A DNA stretch of 64,000 bases from Kosakonia sacchari (GCA_900109485.1 FOAY01000001.1:231914-295913), one strand, 5' to 3'. Positions 52,808 to 62,276 are shown, counted from the first letter of the stretch. The notes: a model not told the origin generated them from the letters alone. Numbers and translations: made by a program.

Positions 52808-53644
52808 GTGGAAGTCAGACAAAGCATCCACAGTGCGCACGCCAAAACGCTGGATACCCAGGGCCTGCGCAATGAGTTTTTAGTTGAAAAAGTGTTCGTT
52901 GATGACGAATACACCATGGTCTACAGCCACATCGACCGCATCATTGTTGGCGGCATTAAGCCGGTACAGAAAAGCGTCTCTGTCGGCGGCGAAGTGGGCA
53001 AGCAACTCGGCGTGACCTATTTCCTCGAACGCCGTGAGCTGGGCGTCATCAACATTGGCGGGCCAGGTACGATTACCGTTGACGGCCAGTGCTATGAAAT
53101 TGGTCACCGCGATGCGCTATACGTTGGCAAAAGCGCGAAAGAGGTGGTTTTCGCCAGCGTCGATAGCGCAAAACCGGCCAAGTTTTACTACAACTGCGCG
53201 CCTGCGCACATGACCTTCCCAACGAAAAAAGTGACCCCTGCGGATGTCGCGCCGGTCACCCTTGGCGATCCGCTCACCAGTAACCGCCGCACCATCAATA
53301 AATATTTCGTGCCGGACGTGCTGGAAACCTGCCAGTTAAGCATGGGGCTGACCGAGCTTGCGCCGGGCAACCTGTGGAACACCATGCCGTGCCACACCCA
53401 TGAACGCCGCATGGAAGTCTATTTCTACTTCAACATGGAAGAAGATGCCTGCGTCTTCCACATGATGGGAGAACCACAGCAAACGCGTCATATCGTGATG
53501 CACAACGAGCAAGCCGTCATTTCTCCAAGCTGGTCCATTCACTCGGGTGTTGGTACGCGTGCGTACACCTTCATCTGGGGAATGGTGGGTGAGAACCAGG
53601 TCTTTGATGACATGGATCACGTCGCTGTAAAAGATCTGCGCTAA
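52808..53644 (+). CDS. kduI: 5-keto-4-deoxyuronate isomerase
   Basis: The enzyme isomerises 4-deoxy-L-threo-5-hexosulose uronate (DKI) to 3-deoxy-D-glycero-2,5-hexodiulosonate (DKII). The 278-residue product matches E. coli KduI almost throughout, including the zinc-binding cupin segment [14 protein letters not shown] near residue 196. The start is GTG at 52808 with GGAGG five bases upstream, aligned to the E. coli N-terminus ([12 protein letters not shown]). An upstream in-frame ATG at 52769 is not supported. kduD follows after 60 bases. Confidence 0.97.
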   Translation: MEVRQSIHSAHAKTLDTQGLRNEFLVEKVFVDDEYTMVYSHIDRIIVGGIKPVQKSVSVGGEVGKQLGVTYFLERRELGVINIGGPGTITVDGQCYEIGHRDALYVGKSAKEVVFASVDSAKPAKFYYNCAPAHMTFPTKKVTPADVAPVTLGDPLTSNRRTINKYFVPDVLETCQLSMGLTELAPGNLWNTMPCHTHERRMEVYFYFNMEEDACVFHMMGEPQQTRHIVMHNEQAVISPSWSIHSGVGTRAYTFIWGMVGENQVFDDMDHVAVKDLR

Positions 53645-53704
53645 TTGCGGGCAGCATAAAACCATGCCTGTCCGGTACAGGCGCTGATAGATTAAGGAAC
53701 TAAC

Positions 53705-54466
53705 ATGATTCTGGATGCATTTTCTCTTCAAGGTAAGGTTGCGGTGGTGAGCGGTTGCGATACCGGTCTCGGTCAGGGGATGGCGCTGGGTCTGGCGGAA
53801 GCAGGCTGCGACATCGTTGGCATCAACATCGTTGAACCGACAGAAACCATCGAGCGCGTGACCGCGCTGGGCCGTCGTTTTCTCAGCCTGACCGCCGATC
53901 TGCGTAAGATCGACGGCATTCCGGCACTGCTGGAACGTGCGGTCGCTGAATTCGGCAAGATCGACATTCTGGTGAATAACGCCGGTTTGATCCGCCGTGA
54001 AGACGCGATCAACTTCAGCGAGCGGGACTGGGACGACGTCATGAACCTGAACATCAAGAGCGTGTTCTTTATGTCTCAGGCGGCGGCGAAACACTTTATC
54101 GCTCAGGGCAACGGCGGCAAGATCATCAACATCGCTTCCATGCTCTCCTTCCAGGGCGGCATCCGCGTTCCGTCTTACACCGCGTCAAAAAGCGGCGTGA
54201 TGGGCGTAACCCGTCTGCTGGCTAACGAATGGGCGAAGCACAATATCAACGTCAACGCGATTGCGCCGGGCTACATGGCGACCAATAACACCCAGCAACT
54301 GCGCGCCGACGAGCAGCGCAGCGCCGAGATCCTCGATCGTATCCCGGCTGCGCGTTGGGGTCTGCCGAGCGATCTGAAAGGGCCGGTGGTGTTCCTCGCA
54401 TCGAAAGCATCTGACTATATCAACGGTTACACCGTGGCCGTTGATGGCGGCTGGCTGGCTCGTTAA
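53705..54466 (+). CDS. kduD: 2-dehydro-3-deoxy-D-gluconate 5-dehydrogenase
   Basis: This 253-residue short-chain dehydrogenase reduces DKII to 2-keto-3-deoxygluconate, which then enters the KdgK/Eda steps encoded elsewhere. It has GCDTGLGQG (cofactor binding, near residue 17), NNAG near 90, the catalytic Ser and YTASK motif near 155, and the C-terminal VDGGWLAR. It matches E. coli KduD in length and sequence, is transcribed with kduI and is followed by a strong terminator. Confidence 0.97.
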   Translation: MILDAFSLQGKVAVVSGCDTGLGQGMALGLAEAGCDIVGINIVEPTETIERVTALGRRFLSLTADLRKIDGIPALLERAVAEFGKIDILVNNAGLIRREDAINFSERDWDDVMNLNIKSVFFMSQAAAKHFIAQGNGGKIINIASMLSFQGGIRVPSYTASKSGVMGVTRLLANEWAKHNINVNAIAPGYMATNNTQQLRADEQRSAEILDRIPAARWGLPSDLKGPVVFLASKASDYINGYTVAVDGGWLAR

Positions 54467-54486
54467 TTCACCTGCCGGAGCCTGAT

Positions 54487-54514
54487 AAAACCTGCCTGCG
54501 GGCAGGTTTTTTTA
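54487..54514 (+). terminator. Terminator after kduD
   Basis: Perfect 10-bp arms AAAACCTGCC (54487-54496) and GGCAGGTTTT (54501-54510) with a TGCG loop are followed by more T. It lies 20 bases after the kduD stop. Confidence 0.92.
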
Positions 54515-54781
54515 TACCTGCATAAAGTTTGTCCATATGTGTCTGATTGAAAAATCCATATCAATTTATTCTGAAATCACATTCTTGTTTATAAATATCA
54601 TATAAATCATATTGTTAAAATTAGTTTAGTGCTTAAACTATATTTTCAAAATTGTAAACTCCATCACAAAACACAGTGCCACAGCGATTTTATCCATATC
54701 TTCGCGAGTTCCTCACTGACGCTTCCTGCGATTGCTGGCTTACTTTCATAGAACACCTTACTTTGTACAGGCAGGGAAAAA
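54515..54781 (+). other. Promoter region of araE-like gene
   Basis: This AT-rich 267-base region contains no gene. An AraC-type site or CRP site would be expected if the downstream gene is arabinose-controlled, but I could not recognise either with confidence. Confidence 0.4.
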
Positions 54782-56200
54782 ATGGCTTCTATCAGTAATG
54801 ACTCTGTAATACTTCCGCGCGCGTTGCGTGATACCCGGCGGATGAACCTGTTTGTTTCTGTTTCGGCAGCGGTCGCCGGGCTGTTGTTTGGCCTTGATAT
54901 TGGCGTAATCGCCGGTGCGCTGCCGTTTATTACCGATCATTTTACGTTGAGCAGCCGCCTGCAAGAGTGGGTGGTGAGCAGCATGATGCTCGGCGCGGCG
55001 CTGGGCGCGCTGTTTAACGGCTGGCTCTCGTTCCGCCTGGGGCGTAAATACAGCCTGATGGTTGGTGCGGTGCTGTTTGTGGCCGGTTCACTCGGTTCGG
55101 CGTTTGCCGGTAGTGTGGAAATGCTGCTCCTTTCTCGCGTGCTGTTGGGCATTGCGGTGGGGATCGCCTCTTACACTGCACCGCTTTATCTCTCTGAAAT
55201 GGCAAGCGAAAACGTGCGCGGCAAGATGATCAGCATGTACCAGTTGATGGTCACGCTGGGGATTGTGCTGGCGTTCCTCTCCGATACGGCGTTCAGCTAC
55301 AGCGGCAACTGGCGGGCGATGCTCGGCGTGCTGGCGTTGCCAGCGGTGCTTTTGATTATTCTGGTGATTTTCCTCCCCAACAGCCCGCGCTGGCTGGCGC
55401 AGAAAGGGCGGCATATCGAAGCGGAAGAGGTGCTGCGGATGCTGCGCGATACCTCGGAAAAAGCCCGCGAGGAGCTGAACGAGATCCGCGAAAGCCTGAA
55501 ACTGAAACAGGGCGGTTTTCAGTTATTTAAAACCAACCGCAATGTGCGCCGCGCGGTGTTCCTCGGCATGTTGTTGCAGGCGATGCAGCAGTTTACCGGG
55601 ATGAACATCATCATGTATTACGCGCCGCGCATCTTTAAAATGGCCGGTTTTACGACCACTGAGGAGCAGATGATCGCCACGCTGGTGGTCGGGCTGACCT
55701 TTATGTTCGCCACCTTTATCGCGGTGTTTACGGTGGATAAAGCGGGGCGGAAACCGGCGCTGAAAATTGGTTTTAGCGTGATGGCGATTGGCACGCTGAT
55801 CCTCGGTTACTGCCTGATGCAGTTTGATAACGGCACGGCGTCCAGCAGCTTGTCCTGGCTGTCGGTCGGTATGACGATGATGTGCATTGCCGGGTATGCG
55901 ATGAGCGCCGCGCCGGTCGTGTGGATCCTCTGCTCGGAGATCCAGCCGCTGAAATGCCGTGACTTTGGTATCACCTGTTCCACCACCACTAACTGGGTGT
56001 CGAACATGATTATTGGCGCGAGTTTCCTGACGTTGCTGGATGCGATTGGCGCGGCCGGGACGTTCTGGCTCTATACGGCGCTGAATCTGGTGTTTGTCGG
56101 CGTCACGTTCTGGCTGGTGCCGGAAACCAAAAACGTCACGCTGGAGCATATCGAGCGTCGTCTGATGTCCGGCGAGAAGCTGCGGGATATTGGGGTTTAA
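54782..56200 (+). CDS. araE: Sugar:proton symporter AraE (MFS sugar porter)
   Basis: The 472-residue protein has 12 predicted spans and sugar-porter signatures: [26 protein letters not shown] between spans 2 and 3, YLSEMA and the cytoplasmic loop [21 protein letters not shown] and the C-terminal PETKNVTLE. It is AraE/GalP-like. The position between kduD and ygeA matches E. coli araE, so arabinose import is the best reading. Arabinose is a pectin side-chain sugar, which fits the neighbours. Confidence 0.93.
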   Translation: MASISNDSVILPRALRDTRRMNLFVSVSAAVAGLLFGLDIGVIAGALPFITDHFTLSSRLQEWVVSSMMLGAALGALFNGWLSFRLGRKYSLMVGAVLFVAGSLGSAFAGSVEMLLLSRVLLGIAVGIASYTAPLYLSEMASENVRGKMISMYQLMVTLGIVLAFLSDTAFSYSGNWRAMLGVLALPAVLLIILVIFLPNSPRWLAQKGRHIEAEEVLRMLRDTSEKAREELNEIRESLKLKQGGFQLFKTNRNVRRAVFLGMLLQAMQQFTGMNIIMYYAPRIFKMAGFTTTEEQMIATLVVGLTFMFATFIAVFTVDKAGRKPALKIGFSVMAIGTLILGYCLMQFDNGTASSSLSWLSVGMTMMCIAGYAMSAAPVVWILCSEIQPLKCRDFGITCSTTTNWVSNMIIGASFLTLLDAIGAAGTFWLYTALNLVFVGVTFWLVPETKNVTLEHIERRLMSGEKLRDIGV

Positions 56201-56212
56201 CGGTTTGAAATT

Positions 56213-56242
56213 GCCGGATGGCGCTGCGCTTATCCGGCCTAC
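56213..56242. repeat. REP element after araE
   Basis: GCCGGATGGCGCTGCGCTTA followed by TCCGGCCTAC is a standard REP palindrome, 12 bases after the araE stop. It faces the second REP at 56357. Confidence 0.88.
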
Positions 56243-56248
56243 ACGATC

Positions 56249-56350
56249 GAATCCGAAACCGAAACCGAAACCGAACCCGAAACCGAAACCGAAACCGAAA
56301 CCGAACCCGAAACCGAACCCGAACCCGAACCCGAATCCGAATCCGAAACC
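56249..56350. repeat. Hexanucleotide tandem repeat, 17 units of GAANCC
   Basis: Seventeen uninterrupted 6-base units GAA(A/C/T)CC fill 102 bases: nine GAAACC, five GAACCC and three GAATCC. The array sits exactly between two inverted REP elements in the convergent araE-ogl2 gap. It does not code for anything on either strand that has a start signal. Confidence 0.97.
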
Positions 56351-56356
56351 AAACTC

Positions 56357-56386
56357 GTAGGCCCGGTAAGCGCAGCGCCACCGGGC
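56357..56386. repeat. REP element, inverted relative to 56213
   Basis: GTAGGCCCGGTAAGCGCAGC followed by GCCACCGGGC is a REP of a slightly different subtype. With the copy at 56213 it brackets the hexamer array. Confidence 0.85.
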
Positions 56387-56433
56387 AATAACGATGCTAC
56401 CGGGCAATAACGATGCTACCGGGCAATAACGAT
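56380..56433. repeat. 19-bp tandem repeat, about 2.8 copies
   Basis: ACCGGGCAATAACGATGCT occurs at 56380-56398 and 56399-56417, with a truncated third copy at 56418-56433 and a decayed fourth (CACCCGCAATAACCATTACA) running into the ogl2 stop. The first copy shares its start with the REP end, so the array probably grew from the REP edge. Confidence 0.92.
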
Positions 56434-56450
56434 CGCACCCGCAATAACCA

Positions 56451-57581
56451 TTACACCCGCGCCAGATAGAGCGCGGGCATTCCTTCGGCATCCGAGGTGT
56501 AGAGCACCCATTGATTATCCGGCGTAAACGACGGATGCGGATGCGTCACCTGGCGGTCGCCGTCCAGCACTTTCCAGCTACTGTTATGCTGGCAAATTGC
56601 GGTCTGCTCGCCGCTGTTGATATTGAAAACCCAGATAAACGGATCGTTAAGATGAATATCGCCGGTATGGTGCGGCGCGCCATCGCCCACCACTAAGCTG
56701 CCATCCTCGTTACTCATCAAGTGTGAGCAGGGCGGGATCGCCATTAACTGACGGTTTTCCAGCGTCTGCGGATCGGCGCTGAACAGGTAGCGCTGCGGAT
56801 CGTTCTCCTGATGCGCCACGTAATAGAGCGCGGAGCCGTCCGGTACCCAGAATTCATGGGTAAAGCTCTCTCCCGGCTGGTGCTGGCGCACTTTACGCAG
56901 GTTGCTGCCATCTTCATTAATCAGCCACATGCGCGCATCAATCACATCGCGCGGCCCTTCATGACAAAATGCCACGGTTGAATCATCAAATGGACGGTAG
57001 ATCGGATGCCCGAGCCAGCGTTTTTCCTGCAACAACGTGTCGCGTTCGCCGCTGTGTAAATCGATGCGGATCAACCGGCATTCCGGCTGCGTAAAGTAGA
57101 AGTCGCGGAATTTTTGCCAGTCGGTTAGCGGTTGCCAGTCGCTTTTCTTGATTTCGATAGCCACCAGTTTTGTGCAGGCGGAATTCGCCACCCAGGTGCC
57201 GTAAGCCACCCAGTCGTCATCCACCTGATAAACGATGCGCTCTTCCAGGGTGAGCAGATCAACGCGCCGCAATTCGCGGCTGTTTTTCACATACCACAGC
57301 GAACGATCGTCCGCCGATAAAAAGCCGCCGAAAGTATTATCCCCGGCGCCTTCGGTTAACTGTGTTGCTTCGTGACGGGCGAGATCCAGTAAATAGTAGT
57401 TCCAGTGGCCTTCAAACGCGCCGCCGAAAAGGAGTTTCCCGCCGTCGCGGGTAAAGCATTTTTGGTAGAAGTAATTACGGTGACAAATAATGTGCGGCGG
57501 CGTCAGGCGGATAACCTCGTGCCCCGTTTTTTCATCGTGCTGGCGACGGTAGGTGAGTTGAACAATTTTCCCCTTTGCCAT
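56451..57581 (-). CDS. ogl2: Oligogalacturonate lyase (PL22), copy 2
   Basis: The 376-residue protein is a full-length paralogue of the lyase at 51133. It keeps CHRNYFYQKCF, GHWNYYLLD, EGAGDNTFGGFLS, HPIYRPFDD, FCHEGP and VTHPHPSFTPD. It lacks about nine C-terminal residues (ends ALYLARV) and differs at many surface positions, so it is an old duplication or a separate acquisition rather than a recent copy. It is the last gene of the togMNAB unit, behind a terminator-like hairpin. AAGGAG precedes the ATG. Both copies look intact, so different oligomer preference is possible. Confidence 0.93.
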   Translation of the reverse strand: MAKGKIVQLTYRRQHDEKTGHEVIRLTPPHIICHRNYFYQKCFTRDGGKLLFGGAFEGHWNYYLLDLARHEATQLTEGAGDNTFGGFLSADDRSLWYVKNSRELRRVDLLTLEERIVYQVDDDWVAYGTWVANSACTKLVAIEIKKSDWQPLTDWQKFRDFYFTQPECRLIRIDLHSGERDTLLQEKRWLGHPIYRPFDDSTVAFCHEGPRDVIDARMWLINEDGSNLRKVRQHQPGESFTHEFWVPDGSALYYVAHQENDPQRYLFSADPQTLENRQLMAIPPCSHLMSNEDGSLVVGDGAPHHTGDIHLNDPFIWVFNINSGEQTAICQHNSSWKVLDGDRQVTHPHPSFTPDNQWVLYTSDAEGMPALYLARV

Positions 57582-57594
57582 CTGCGGCTCCTTA

Positions 57595-57630
57595 GATAAA
57601 AAAATACCCTGCCGCGGGCGGGCAGGGTAT
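57595..57630 (-). terminator. Terminator-like hairpin between togB and ogl2
   Basis: Perfect 10-bp arms ATACCCTGCC (57604-57613) and GGCAGGGTAT (57621-57630) are followed on the minus strand by TTTTTTATC. It may limit ogl2 expression relative to togB or stabilise the togB mRNA end. Confidence 0.75.
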
Positions 57631-57647
57631 GTCGTGACGGAAAAACG

Positions 57648-58937
57648 TTAGCGCATCGCGCGTTTCAGGATACGTTCAGCCTGGCGCTGGAAATCAGCGG
57701 CCGTTTCTTCCACGGATTTCTGACCATAATCGATGTACTGAATCGCCGTGCCGAACTGGGCAACAATTTGCGGATCGTCAAAGTACGGCGACACAGAGAG
57801 TTTGGTCGGCAGAGACTGCGCCAGGCGCAGACCCGCCACCGAGGGATCGTTCTCTTTGATCGCACCGTTGGCGGTCAGCGTTTGTACTGCGGCTTTGCTC
57901 AGCGGCACGCCACGCTCCAGCCCCAGCGTTTCCGCACCCTCTTTGCTGTTGAGCAGGAAGTTGATCACTTCTGCCGCTTCTTTCGGATGTTTGGTGGATT
58001 TACCAATCGACAGCATCTGCGCCGGTTTGAAGAACAGGCCCGCATCCGTTGCGCCTGGCAGCATCGGGTAATCACCCAGCACCAGTTTGGCTGGCGGCTT
58101 CAGGTTGTCGGAGTATTTGGTGATGGTGGAGTTCCACATATAAGTACCGGCCCATTCACCTTCGATCCACGGCTTCATCTCATACATGTTGCTCTTACCG
58201 AACGACGCATAATATTTGGTGTCCGGCATCACATGGCTATCGACCAGTTTTTTATACATCTGGAAGAATTCCACCCACTGCTCGCTGCTGTAGCTGAATT
58301 TCTTCGCTTTTTCGTCAACGGCCGGAATGTTGTACTTCTGCACCATGTAAGAGTTCAGCAGCGCCAGCGTATCCTGGTGCTCCAGCACTACCGGGTAATA
58401 CTGTTTGCCGAGTTTGCTTTCGAACGTTTTGCCTGCGGCTAACAGATCATCCCAGGTTTTCGGGAAAGCGACGCCCGCTTTTTTCCACTGCTCATCGTTA
58501 AAGTAGAAGACGCGCGCGGTAACGGAGATCGGAATGCCGTTCAGCTTGCCGTCAACGGTGGTGGATTGCAGCTCTTTGACGTCAAACTGGCTCAAATCGA
58601 TGATGTTTTTCACCTGATTCAGATCGTAAAAGCCTTCGCCGTTTTTCGAGAAAATCGGCAGCCAGTTCCAGTTGGTTTGCATCACATCCGGCTCGGTGCC
58701 GCCAGCGATTTGTGTGGTCAGACGGGAGAGGTGGCCGTCCCAGCCGGTGTATTCGGATTTAACGTTAATGTTCGGATGCTGTTTGTGAAACTCTTCCAGC
58801 GCTTTTAATGTGACCTGATGACGGCCGTTGCCCCCCCACCAGGACATACGCAGGTCAACATTATCAGCAGCAGTTGCGGGTACAGCGCACATGCCCAGAG
58901 TTGCGGAGATAACGGCGCCTATAAGCACTTTTTTCAT
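57648..58937 (-). CDS. togB: Oligogalacturonide-binding periplasmic protein TogB
   Basis: The 429-residue family 1 extracellular solute-binding protein has a signal peptide (ending PATAA). It continues with VDLRMSWWGGNGRHQVTLKA, a Trp-rich binding segment MQTNWNWLPIF and a C-terminal KSVEETAADFQRQAERIL. Next to TogMNA-type genes it is the binding protein for pectin oligomers, as in Dickeya togMNAB. It is separated from togA by 122 bases that can fold into hairpins. Confidence 0.92.
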   Translation of the reverse strand: MKKVLIGAVISATLGMCAVPATAADNVDLRMSWWGGNGRHQVTLKALEEFHKQHPNINVKSEYTGWDGHLSRLTTQIAGGTEPDVMQTNWNWLPIFSKNGEGFYDLNQVKNIIDLSQFDVKELQSTTVDGKLNGIPISVTARVFYFNDEQWKKAGVAFPKTWDDLLAAGKTFESKLGKQYYPVVLEHQDTLALLNSYMVQKYNIPAVDEKAKKFSYSSEQWVEFFQMYKKLVDSHVMPDTKYYASFGKSNMYEMKPWIEGEWAGTYMWNSTITKYSDNLKPPAKLVLGDYPMLPGATDAGLFFKPAQMLSIGKSTKHPKEAAEVINFLLNSKEGAETLGLERGVPLSKAAVQTLTANGAIKENDPSVAGLRLAQSLPTKLSVSPYFDDPQIVAQFGTAIQYIDYGQKSVEETAADFQRQAERILKRAMR

Positions 58938-59001
58938 TTTTATACTCCAGAGTTTGTTTAAACTTCATTCTTCAGGCTGCCGCGTTGTTGACGGCGCCTG
59001 C

Positions 59002-59019
59002 GCACCCCGGTAGGGATGC
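59002..59019. other. Small GC hairpin in the togA-togB gap
   Basis: GCACCCC (59002-59008) can pair with GGGATGC (59013-59019, one G-T pair). Its place just before the binding-protein gene suggests an mRNA-processing or stability element that raises togB output over togMNA, as seen in other binding-protein operons. Confidence 0.35.
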
Positions 59020-59059
59020 ACTGACTTGCCGCCTCGACGCGTCCCGAAGAATTTCGTTT

Positions 59060-60187
59060 TTATAGGGAAATGTTCTGTTCTGTTTTTGCGTCAAAAATAT
59101 GACACTTATTCATATCAAACTTAAAATACACCTTACGATGAAGTCCCTTTGCAATCATTGGCTTAGCTTCATCGGAAGGAATTCGTGCCGTTAACTCGTA
59201 GTCAGCGACTTTCAGGTAAATAAAGAACTCGTGCCCCATGTTTTCGACACGCACCAGATCGCCGCTGCCGCAGTCTTCATCGAACGGCTCATCGGCAACG
59301 GAGACAAATTCCGGACGCACGCCGAAGAACACCTCTTTGTCGGCATAGCCCGCCACTTTCTCCTGTTGACGCGCATTCAGCGCCAGCGTTTCGTGGCCGA
59401 GGGTGATATGCAGTTGATCTCCCTTCTTCACAATTTTTGCCGGTTTGATGTTCATTTCCGGCGCGCCGATAAAGCCCGCCACGAACATGTTTTTCGGGTA
59501 GTGATAGAGGTTGTCCGGGGTATCGACCTGCATGATATGGCCGAGCTTCATCACGCAGATGCGATCGCCCATGGTCATCGCTTCGGTCTGATCGTGGGTG
59601 ACATACACGGTGGTTGCCGGTTTACCGGATTTCTTCAGTTGCTTGTGCAGGTCGGAAATACGGATGCGCATGGACGCGCGCAGTTTGGCGTCGAGGTTCG
59701 ACAGCGGTTCGTCGAACAGGAACACATCCGGCTTTTTCACAATCGCGCGGCCGACCGCCACACGCTGCGCCTGGCCGCCGGAAAGCTGACGCGGTAGCCG
59801 GTCCATCAGCTCTTCCAGTTCGAGGATTTTCGCCGCTTCATCCACCTGTTTGGTGATCTCATCTTTCGGCAGCTTGCTCAGCTTCAGGCCGAAGGCGAGG
59901 TTTTCCCGCACGGTCATATGCGGGTAGAGCGCGTAGTTCTGGAACACCATGGCAATACCGCGCGCCTTCGGTGCGAGGTTATTGACGATCTTCTCGCCGA
60001 TGCGCACTTCGCCGCCGCTGATGGTTTCAAGGCCTGCCAGCATGCGCAGAGTGGTGGATTTGGCGCAGCCGCTTGGGCCGACAATCACCATAAATTCACC
60101 GTCGGCAATTTTCAGGTCGATACCATGTACCGCTTTGAAGCCGTTGGAGTAGACCTTTTCCAGTTTGTTGAAAATCACTTCAGCCAT
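59060..60187 (-). CDS. togA: Oligogalacturonide ABC importer ATPase TogA
   Basis: The 375-residue MalK/UgpC-type ATPase has signature LSGGQAQRVAVGRA near residue 135, Walker B VFLFDEPLSNLDA and a C-terminal OB-fold regulatory domain (about residues 235-375). Walker A reads GPSGCAKST (near 37), with Ala where Gly is usual before the Lys. The rest of the motif is intact and I do not think the enzyme is dead. It energises TogMN. It is 9 bases after togN. Confidence 0.93.
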   Translation of the reverse strand: MAEVIFNKLEKVYSNGFKAVHGIDLKIADGEFMVIVGPSGCAKSTTLRMLAGLETISGGEVRIGEKIVNNLAPKARGIAMVFQNYALYPHMTVRENLAFGLKLSKLPKDEITKQVDEAAKILELEELMDRLPRQLSGGQAQRVAVGRAIVKKPDVFLFDEPLSNLDAKLRASMRIRISDLHKQLKKSGKPATTVYVTHDQTEAMTMGDRICVMKLGHIMQVDTPDNLYHYPKNMFVAGFIGAPEMNIKPAKIVKKGDQLHITLGHETLALNARQQEKVAGYADKEVFFGVRPEFVSVADEPFDEDCGSGDLVRVENMGHEFFIYLKVADYELTARIPSDEAKPMIAKGLHRKVYFKFDMNKCHIFDAKTEQNISL

Positions 60188-60196
60188 GATAACCCC

Positions 60197-61099
60197 TTAA
60201 CCTTTAATTCCACTGCTGGTTACGCCCTGTACGAAGTAGCGTTGTGCCAGGAAGAAGACAATGATGGACGGCAGAATGGAGATACTCGCCATTGCCAGAA
60301 TTTCGTTCCACGGCGCACCTTCGGTCACGTCGATGGACATTTTCAGCGCCAGTGCGATCGGGTATTTATCCACGCTGTAGACGTAAATCAGTGGCCCGAT
60401 AAAGTCGTTCATTGACCACATGAACTGGAACAGCGCGACGGAGATAATGGCCGGTTTCAGGATCGGCACTACCACGTACCACAGCACCTGCCAGGAGTTA
60501 CACCCGTCGATCTGTGCCGCTTCTTCCATGTCGCGCGGCACGCCGCGTAAGAACTGAATCAGCATAAAGACGAAGAAACCTTGCGTGGCGAAAGCCAGCG
60601 GCAGATAGAGCGGCATATAGCTGTTGAGCATGCCCATTTCACGGAACATCAGGTACTGCGGGATCAGCAACACGGTGCTCGGCAGCAGCATGGTGGCGAT
60701 CAACGTACCGAACCAGAAGTTCTTCCACGGGATCTCAAAACGGGCGAAACCGTAAGCCACCACCGTTGAAGAGATGATCGTCAGGATCACTTTCGGGATC
60801 ACATACTTGAAGGTATTCAGCATGTAATGGCCGAAGGTGTATTCCGTCCCGGTTTTCCAGCCGTTGATAAAACCGTCCCACGTTGCGTGCGTCGGCCACA
60901 GCCCCAGCGTGGTGAAGATTTCATGGTTCGGTTTGAACGACGCCGAGAACATCCACGCCAGCGGGTAAAGCATTAACAGGCCGACAAAGAGCAGGATCGT
61001 ATAGCGGATCCAGGCGCTGATTTTCTCGCGGCGCAGGGTGCGCGCCACTTCACGTTCGGCTTCCTTCATGCCCGGCGTGAGATGTTGGATATCAGCCAT
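60197..61099 (-). CDS. togN: Oligogalacturonide ABC importer permease TogN
   Basis: The 300-residue permease has six predicted spans and the EAA loop (MEEAAQIDGCNSWQVLWYVV, near residue 205). Its N-terminus MADIQHLTPGMKEAE is cytoplasmic. The ATG at 61099 follows GGGAGG and lies inside togM (8-base overlap), so the long in-frame extension to 61300 is rejected. It pairs with TogM to form the membrane channel. Confidence 0.93.
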   Translation of the reverse strand: MADIQHLTPGMKEAEREVARTLRREKISAWIRYTILLFVGLLMLYPLAWMFSASFKPNHEIFTTLGLWPTHATWDGFINGWKTGTEYTFGHYMLNTFKYVIPKVILTIISSTVVAYGFARFEIPWKNFWFGTLIATMLLPSTVLLIPQYLMFREMGMLNSYMPLYLPLAFATQGFFVFMLIQFLRGVPRDMEEAAQIDGCNSWQVLWYVVVPILKPAIISVALFQFMWSMNDFIGPLIYVYSVDKYPIALALKMSIDVTEGAPWNEILAMASISILPSIIVFFLAQRYFVQGVTSSGIKG

Positions 61100-61982
61100 T
61101 TTTGCCTCCCTTATCGGCAGAGTAGAACACCCAATATTTCGAGGATTTAAAGGCGATGGAGGCAAAGACCGCCACAACCAGGAACAGAACCCAGGCCAGC
61201 GCCGCACCGTAACCCATATCGAAATATTTGAAGGCGGTATCGTAGATGTAGAGCGAGAACAGATAGGTGTAATAGGTCGGGCCGCCGCCGGTGATGACAT
61301 ACGGGCCGGTAAACTCCTGGAACGCCTGCGTGGTCTGCATAATAAAGTTGAAGAAAATCACTGGCGTAATCAGCGGTACGGTCACTTTCATGAACATCTG
61401 CCACTTGCTGGCACCGTCGATCATTGCCGCTTCGTACTGGGATTGCGGGACGTTTTGCAGCGCGGCAAGGAAGATCACCATCGCCGAGCCAAACTGCCAT
61501 ACGCGCAGCAGCGTCACCGACATCAGCGCCAGCGACGGTTCGCCCAGCCAGTTCACCGGATCCAGGCCGAACACGCCGATAAAGTTGTTCAACAGGCCAT
61601 CAATGGCGAACAGTGCGCGCCACAGCACGGCAATGGCGACAGAGCTGCCAAGAATGGATGGAATGTAGTAAGCCGTACGGAAAAAGCCGATGCCGCGAAG
61701 TTTAAAATTCAGCACAAAGGCAATACCCAGCGCAAAGGCCAGCTTCAGCGGGATGGTCAAAAAGACATAGGCAAAAGTCACGCCCATCGATTTCCAGAAG
61801 AGGGTATCTTCCGTAAACATGTAGCGATAGTTTTCGATGCCGTTAAATACCGGCGGGCTCATCAAATCGTACTCAGTAAAACTGAGAAAGAATGATGAAA
61901 TGAATGGGAAAGCCGTAAAGACTATCAACCCAATAATGTAGGGCGATATCCAGGCCAATCCCAGTAGTCTGTTTTCATTCAT
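61092..61982 (-). CDS. togM: Oligogalacturonide ABC importer permease TogM
   Basis: The 296-residue permease has six predicted spans, starting MNENRLLGLAWISPYIIGL, and the EAA loop (QYEAAMIDGASKWQMFMKV, near residue 190). It is the first gene of the togM-togN-togA-togB-ogl2 unit. Two KdgR-like boxes and a CRP-like half site lie upstream at 62186-62276. Confidence 0.93.
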   Translation of the reverse strand: MNENRLLGLAWISPYIIGLIVFTAFPFISSFFLSFTEYDLMSPPVFNGIENYRYMFTEDTLFWKSMGVTFAYVFLTIPLKLAFALGIAFVLNFKLRGIGFFRTAYYIPSILGSSVAIAVLWRALFAIDGLLNNFIGVFGLDPVNWLGEPSLALMSVTLLRVWQFGSAMVIFLAALQNVPQSQYEAAMIDGASKWQMFMKVTVPLITPVIFFNFIMQTTQAFQEFTGPYVITGGGPTYYTYLFSLYIYDTAFKYFDMGYGAALAWVLFLVVAVFASIAFKSSKYWVFYSADKGGKNG

Positions 61983-62185
61983 ACATACCTACCTGGCGAA
62001 CAATGTGTAATACGGATTCGGAGAGTTACTTTCTCCCGCCGCCGTAGCCGCGGGGATAAAAACAGCGTCTGTATGTGCGCTTGCTCACAATATTTGCCGT
62101 GGCTGGCGCTATGGAGGTCTAACTCACAGAAATTATTGGTAAAACCCCTGGTTTTAATAACGGCTGAACATGCATTCTTGATTTG

Positions 62186-62276
62186 TAAAACATCGTTTTA
62201 AAATATTTTATTGGGTTTTAAATTCGCGTCATTCGATTAATTCGCGAAATGTGATCAAAGTCGAAACGATGTTTCA
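62186..62276 (-). promoter_or_regulatory. togM control region: two KdgR-like boxes and a CRP-like site
   Basis: TAAAACATCGTTTTA (62186-62200) and CGAAACGATGTTTCA (62262-62276) are near-perfect KdgR-type palindromes 204-294 bases before togM. AAATGTGATC (62247-62256) matches the left half of the CRP consensus exactly, with a weaker right half ending near 62268. The remainder of 61983-62434 has no gene. Confidence 0.7.

Noticed and set aside
55523-56491. A 322-codon minus-strand frame with Phe-Gly repeats
   Set aside because: The repeats come from reading the hexamer array. The rest is antisense to araE and there is no ribosome site.
59060-60187. TogA as an inactive ATPase because of Ala in Walker A
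   Set aside because: Lys, Ser/Thr, signature, Walker B and switch regions are all intact. The Ala substitution alone is not enough to infer loss of function.
61100-61300. N-terminal extension of togN to 61300
   Set aside because: The extra residues are a shadow of togM, and the ATG at 61099 has an excellent ribosome site.
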